A stretch of DNA of 64,000 nucleotides from Desulfovibrio cuneatus DSM 11391 (GTDB lineage Bacteria > Desulfobacterota > Desulfovibrionia > Desulfovibrionales > Desulfovibrionaceae): the NCBI RefSeq assembly GCF_000430005.1, contig NZ_AUCY01000016.1, positions 1 to 64,000 on the forward strand, written 5' to 3'. Below are positions 62,101 to 64,000 of this stretch, piece after piece. The translations under genes were made by a program, and so were the position numbers. Below the pieces are notes generated by a model. It worked only from the letters and a program-made list of their open reading frames with translations, was not told where the DNA came from and ran no database searches. Every line of letters starts with the position of its first letter. Position 1 is the first letter of the stretch.

Positions 62101-64000
62101 CAACGGCACCAACATTCTGAACATTGCAGGCAATTCTTCCGCAAAAATCACCGCTGGCACTGGCAACGATTCTGTCACCATTGGTGGTTCTGGCACGGTA
62201 ACCAACACCATTGACCTTGGCGCAGGTGACGACACCCTGCATATTGCAGGCGGCATTAATGCCACCCTCACCACAGGGGAAGGCAGCGACAGCGTGACCA
62301 TTGGCGGCAGCGCCCAAGGCACCATTGACCTGGGCAACGGCGACAACACCCTGGACATTGGTGGCAACTCTTGGGCAAAAATTACCTCTGGCACAGGGAA
62401 CGATTCTGTTACCATTGGTGGTACTGGCAATGTGAGCGGCGATATTGACCTTGGCGATGGGGCCGACACCCTGACACTGAACGGTGGGCTGTATACCTAC
62501 AACACCATTCTTACAGGCGCTGGCGACGACAGCGTTACCATTAAAGGAGCCACAACAGCAGGCACCCTTAACCTTGGTGACGGGCAAAACACACTCCTTA
62601 TTGAAAATGAGGCGGGTGGCTCTATTATTGCTGCCGGGGGTGACGACACCGTTACCGTTCTTGGAAATTCCAAGAGCAGCATGAACCTTGGCAATGGCGC
62701 AAACCTGGTGACAGTGGAAGCTGATTTCACGGGCGGATACATTAGCACAGGGAAAGACAACGACACCATTACTGTAGGCAACATGGGCGGCGGCACCATG
62801 AATGCTGGCGACGGGGCCAACGACATTCATGTGCGCGGCAGCGTGGTTCTGCAAGGTGACGGTGACCGCGACTATATTACCGCCATGGGCACCACTGCGG
62901 ATGCCGACAACACCATCGTGATTGATGGATCGTTCCAAGGAAGGACGGGCGGTGGAGGCAAGGCTATTCGTGCTGGTATAAAAACAGGAGAAGGGGATGA
63001 CACCCTCATAATTCATGGCAAGGCAGACTTGGCGAATATCAACCTGGGCAATGGTAATAACAAAGTGGAGCTGCAAAGTGGTATTAGCAGTGCCTCTCAG
63101 GTAGTTACCGGAAGCGGCGATGACACAGTCACTGTAACTGGCAGTGTAATGGATACCAAATTCAACCTCGGCGAAGGTGAAAACAATATACACATTACTG
63201 GTGGTGCTGGAAAAACAAGTGTTACCGTGGGAAGTGGCAACAACATCATTACTGTGGATGGCAGCTGGGGAGATAATGGCACCCTGGTAACAAACGGCGG
63301 CAATAACCTGATTACCGTTGGTGGCAACTTCACCGCCAATGCCAACCTTGGCAGCGGCAACGACACCATTACCATTGCGGGAAGCTTTAACTCCGGCAGC
63401 GGCAGCATAAACGCCGGGGCCGGAAATGACAGTATTGAAGTAAAAGGCACCATCAACCAATACGGCAATGTGGACGCAGGCGCTGGTAACGACACCCTGG
63501 TTATTGGCAACGTACAGGGGAAACTGGCTGGTGGCCTGGGCGACGACAGCATGACAGCAAGCACCCTTTCCGGCACCTATGGTTCCATGGGGGGCGACGC
63601 TATTGCCCTTGGTGTGGACATGGTGGGCGGAAACGACACCATGCATGTTAACACCATGAGCGGCGGCACCCTTGGCGGCGATGCCAGCACCAACATGACA
63701 GACAACAGCATTGGTGGTGATGACATTATTACCGTAACCACCATGAGCGGCGGAACCCTTGCCGGAGATGCCCCCAACATTACCAGCAACAGCGTGGTGG
63801 CAGGCGATGACGCCATACACATTGGCACCATGAGCGGCGGCACCGTTTATGGCGACGGCAAACTGGCGGCTGGCGTTGAGGTGGGTGGTAACGACACCAT
63901 TACCGTAGACATGTTCTCCGGCGCAGGGGCAAAAACCATTGACGGTGGCCTGGGTGATGACCTGTTTACTTACAACAGCAGCACAGGGCATACCCTGAGC
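59180..64000 (+). CDS. large repeat-containing surface adhesin, RTX-like (open at the window edge)
   Basis: An uninterrupted frame of 1,607 codons from ATG 59180 to the edge. Residues 1 to about 160 form an N-terminal domain (SFVLVTAPKAGENVVLERPQ, LVIETDQGGKVTLTDYFVVG) resembling the prefix domains of LapA/BapA-type adhesins. A PTPGP linker follows (about 168-192), then a globular segment, and from about residue 340 a long series of GxGNDxVxI / GTINLGNGDNTLTIxG repeats, alternating 'GAGDDS' and 'LGNG' turns as in beta-roll or beta-helix proteins. There is no Sec signal peptide, which with the repeats suggests type I secretion. Its C-terminus is not in view. Long opposite-strand frames here are shadows of the repeat codons. 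Confidence 0.85.
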   Translation, partial: MEAQTNSASFVLVTAPKAGENVVLERPQTHTYKLAMDFTSASFVRSENNLVIETDQGGKVTLTDYFVVGEGSQLPDFVLADGQTVAGSDFLRAQSPDMDIATAAGPSAASQSSGLGDYDADAGNLLSGVDRLGSLTGQTDATASARLATATGEGLLQPTATTEDAPTPTPGPTPGPTPGPTPGPTPGPTPVPPPPAIEGRAVLFKTDADAGESVNFRLVGENGNTVDPNAAVTITDKNGYFILPPTMNADGSLTLSLSPAGIAALAASGGANIYDYLTITVDGHTYTMQVVVNQDGQYDSATEDALLPEGYTMADSSREWQTESGGKGSGTRADSAGANEIWYSAKAGDALVFQGTLNTGDGADSIHIQGNDKALQDASITAGAGADVVDITGSVNTSTVDLGAGDNSLTINGAVLASSAIKAGAGADVVDITGSVNTSTVDLGAGDNSLTINGAVLASSAIKADAGNDTVSITGDLDKLSRVTLGEGNNALTVGGISSGTITAGSGNDALNITTLNSGTVNSGAGDDSITLGSTTGGSLNTGEGADSVTIAGTAAGTINLGNGDNALTIGGNSVAAIIAGTDNDSVTIQGYSGNIMNLGDGDNQITVTGSVSDDITTGTGKDTLTLAVLSTGVVNTGAGDDAISITDIFPGATLKAGEGNDSVTVAGISYGGTIDLGNGDNTLLMKKDSKTNITALEGDDTVTILGSVTKATSTIDLGNGNNTLTIGGSSTGAVTTGSGSDNIKVYNNTGTINAGAGNDTVVVSAYNQGTVNLGEGNNELYVYTASTGTITAGSGNDKVYIATGNTSGTINLGDGENTLSMSGNSSANITTGMGNDSVDISGSSSNVITLGEGNNTLNIGRGASITGVSTGSITSGSGNDSVTIFGEGITTGSMNLGDGANQLTIKGTVKANVTTGSGNDSLNIASLASGTVDAGAGNDSIALGSMTGGTLNAGEGDDSVAVAGTATGTINLGNGTNILNIAGNSSAKITAGTGNDSVTIGGSGTVTNTIDLGAGDDTLHIAGGINATLTTGEGSDSVTIGGSAQGTIDLGNGDNTLDIGGNSWAKITSGTGNDSVTIGGTGNVSGDIDLGDGADTLTLNGGLYTYNTILTGAGDDSVTIKGATTAGTLNLGDGQNTLLIENEAGGSIIAAGGDDTVTVLGNSKSSMNLGNGANLVTVEADFTGGYISTGKDNDTITVGNMGGGTMNAGDGANDIHVRGSVVLQGDGDRDYITAMGTTADADNTIVIDGSFQGRTGGGGKAIRAGIKTGEGDDTLIIHGKADLANINLGNGNNKVELQSGISSASQVVTGSGDDTVTVTGSVMDTKFNLGEGENNIHITGGAGKTSVTVGSGNNIITVDGSWGDNGTLVTNGGNNLITVGGNFTANANLGSGNDTITIAGSFNSGSGSINAGAGNDSIEVKGTINQYGNVDAGAGNDTLVIGNVQGKLAGGLGDDSMTASTLSGTYGSMGGDAIALGVDMVGGNDTMHVNTMSGGTLGGDASTNMTDNSIGGDDIITVTTMSGGTLAGDAPNITSNSVVAGDDAIHIGTMSGGTVYGDGKLAAGVEVGGNDTITVDMFSGAGAKTIDGGLGDDLFTYNSSTGHTLS
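59681..59750 (+). repeat. 12-bp tandem repeats encoding PTPGPTPGP linker
   Basis: Five to six copies of a CCTACACCCGGC-like 12-mer in frame, encoding a Pro-Thr-Pro-Gly linker. Copies differ only at wobble positions. It is prone to length change by slippage without a frameshift, since 12 is a multiple of 3. Confidence 0.9.
60323..60568 (+). repeat. perfect 123-bp tandem duplication in the adhesin
   Basis: Two identical 123-bp units (60323-60445 and 60446-60568), each starting GCTGGTGCAGGCGCTGATGT and encoding 41 residues with AGAGADVVDITGSVNTSTVD. Surrounding repeats have diverged, so this copy arose recently. Confidence 0.95.

Noticed and set aside
61868-63991. 707-codon open frame on the minus strand
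   Set aside because: It lies antisense to the adhesin repeats; the regular codon pattern of the repeats keeps stops out of the opposite frame. Its composition (Val/Ala/Gly/His) matches no protein family.

Overview
The window looks like chromosome of a Gram-negative, flagellated, anaerobic deltaproteobacterium, most likely a member of the Desulfovibrionaceae. This is an inference from gene content: an ATP synthase membrane sector (atpZ, atpI, atpB, atpE) separated from the F1 genes and followed directly by the redox repressor rex, a hydrogenase maturation gene (hypC), anaerobic cobalamin synthesis (cobS), a bifunctional PFKFB-type enzyme, and heptose, flagellin and RTX-type surface genes. Most genes are moderately GC-rich; the first 2.3 kb is clearly AT-rich and looks acquired.

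Layout. 1-2.4 kb: an AT-rich island (small ORF, PP2C phosphatase, Ser/Thr kinase cut by an IS30-family element) ending at a tRNA-Leu(UAA). 2.6-14 kb: UvrD-like helicase, a ThiL-class II aldolase fusion, a FadL-type porin, PriA and EttA. 14-20.5 kb: flagellin behind two tandem sigma-28 promoters, a secreted GH13/TreS-like protein, a hypothetical protein and a HAD phosphatase. 20.6-25.2 kb: yggT, DUF167, DUF465, ilvB, ilvN, ilvC. 25.3-29.6 kb (minus): PFKFB, cysK, cysE and two acidic hypotheticals. 29.9-32.4 kb (minus): rplU, rpmA, obg and a 45-residue membrane protein. 32.6-36.4 kb: atpZ-atpI-atpB-atpE, rex, cobS, hypC. 37-41.2 kb: two FlgO-like proteins, a lipoprotein and a chemoreceptor with a CZB-type domain outside the membrane. 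41.5-47.7 kb: gmhA, an FmdB-type zinc ribbon, hemC, a Lon-like protease, a lipoprotein, uspA. 47.9-55.7 kb (minus): an NCS2-like permease, allophanate-hydrolase C-domain protein, cysteine amidohydrolase, FdrA, YlbE/DUF1116 and carbamate kinase, with a GntR regulator at the end. 56-64 kb: cardiolipin synthase, two small secreted proteins and a large repeat adhesin that runs off the window.

The strongest candidate for an undescribed system is the 48.9-55.7 kb operon. It reads as a ureide (biuret/allophanate/oxamate-like) catabolic pathway that would end in carbamoyl phosphate and ATP. A GntR-type palindrome sits between the -35 and -10 of its apparent promoter. Two families of dispersed intergenic elements run through the window. 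One is a mosaic of hairpins whose stems differ in sequence between copies but stay paired; the other is a roughly 150-bp MITE-like element with AGAGCATTTT-type inverted ends.

All calls come from reading the sequence and from memory of protein families. No database search, folding or alignment program was run.
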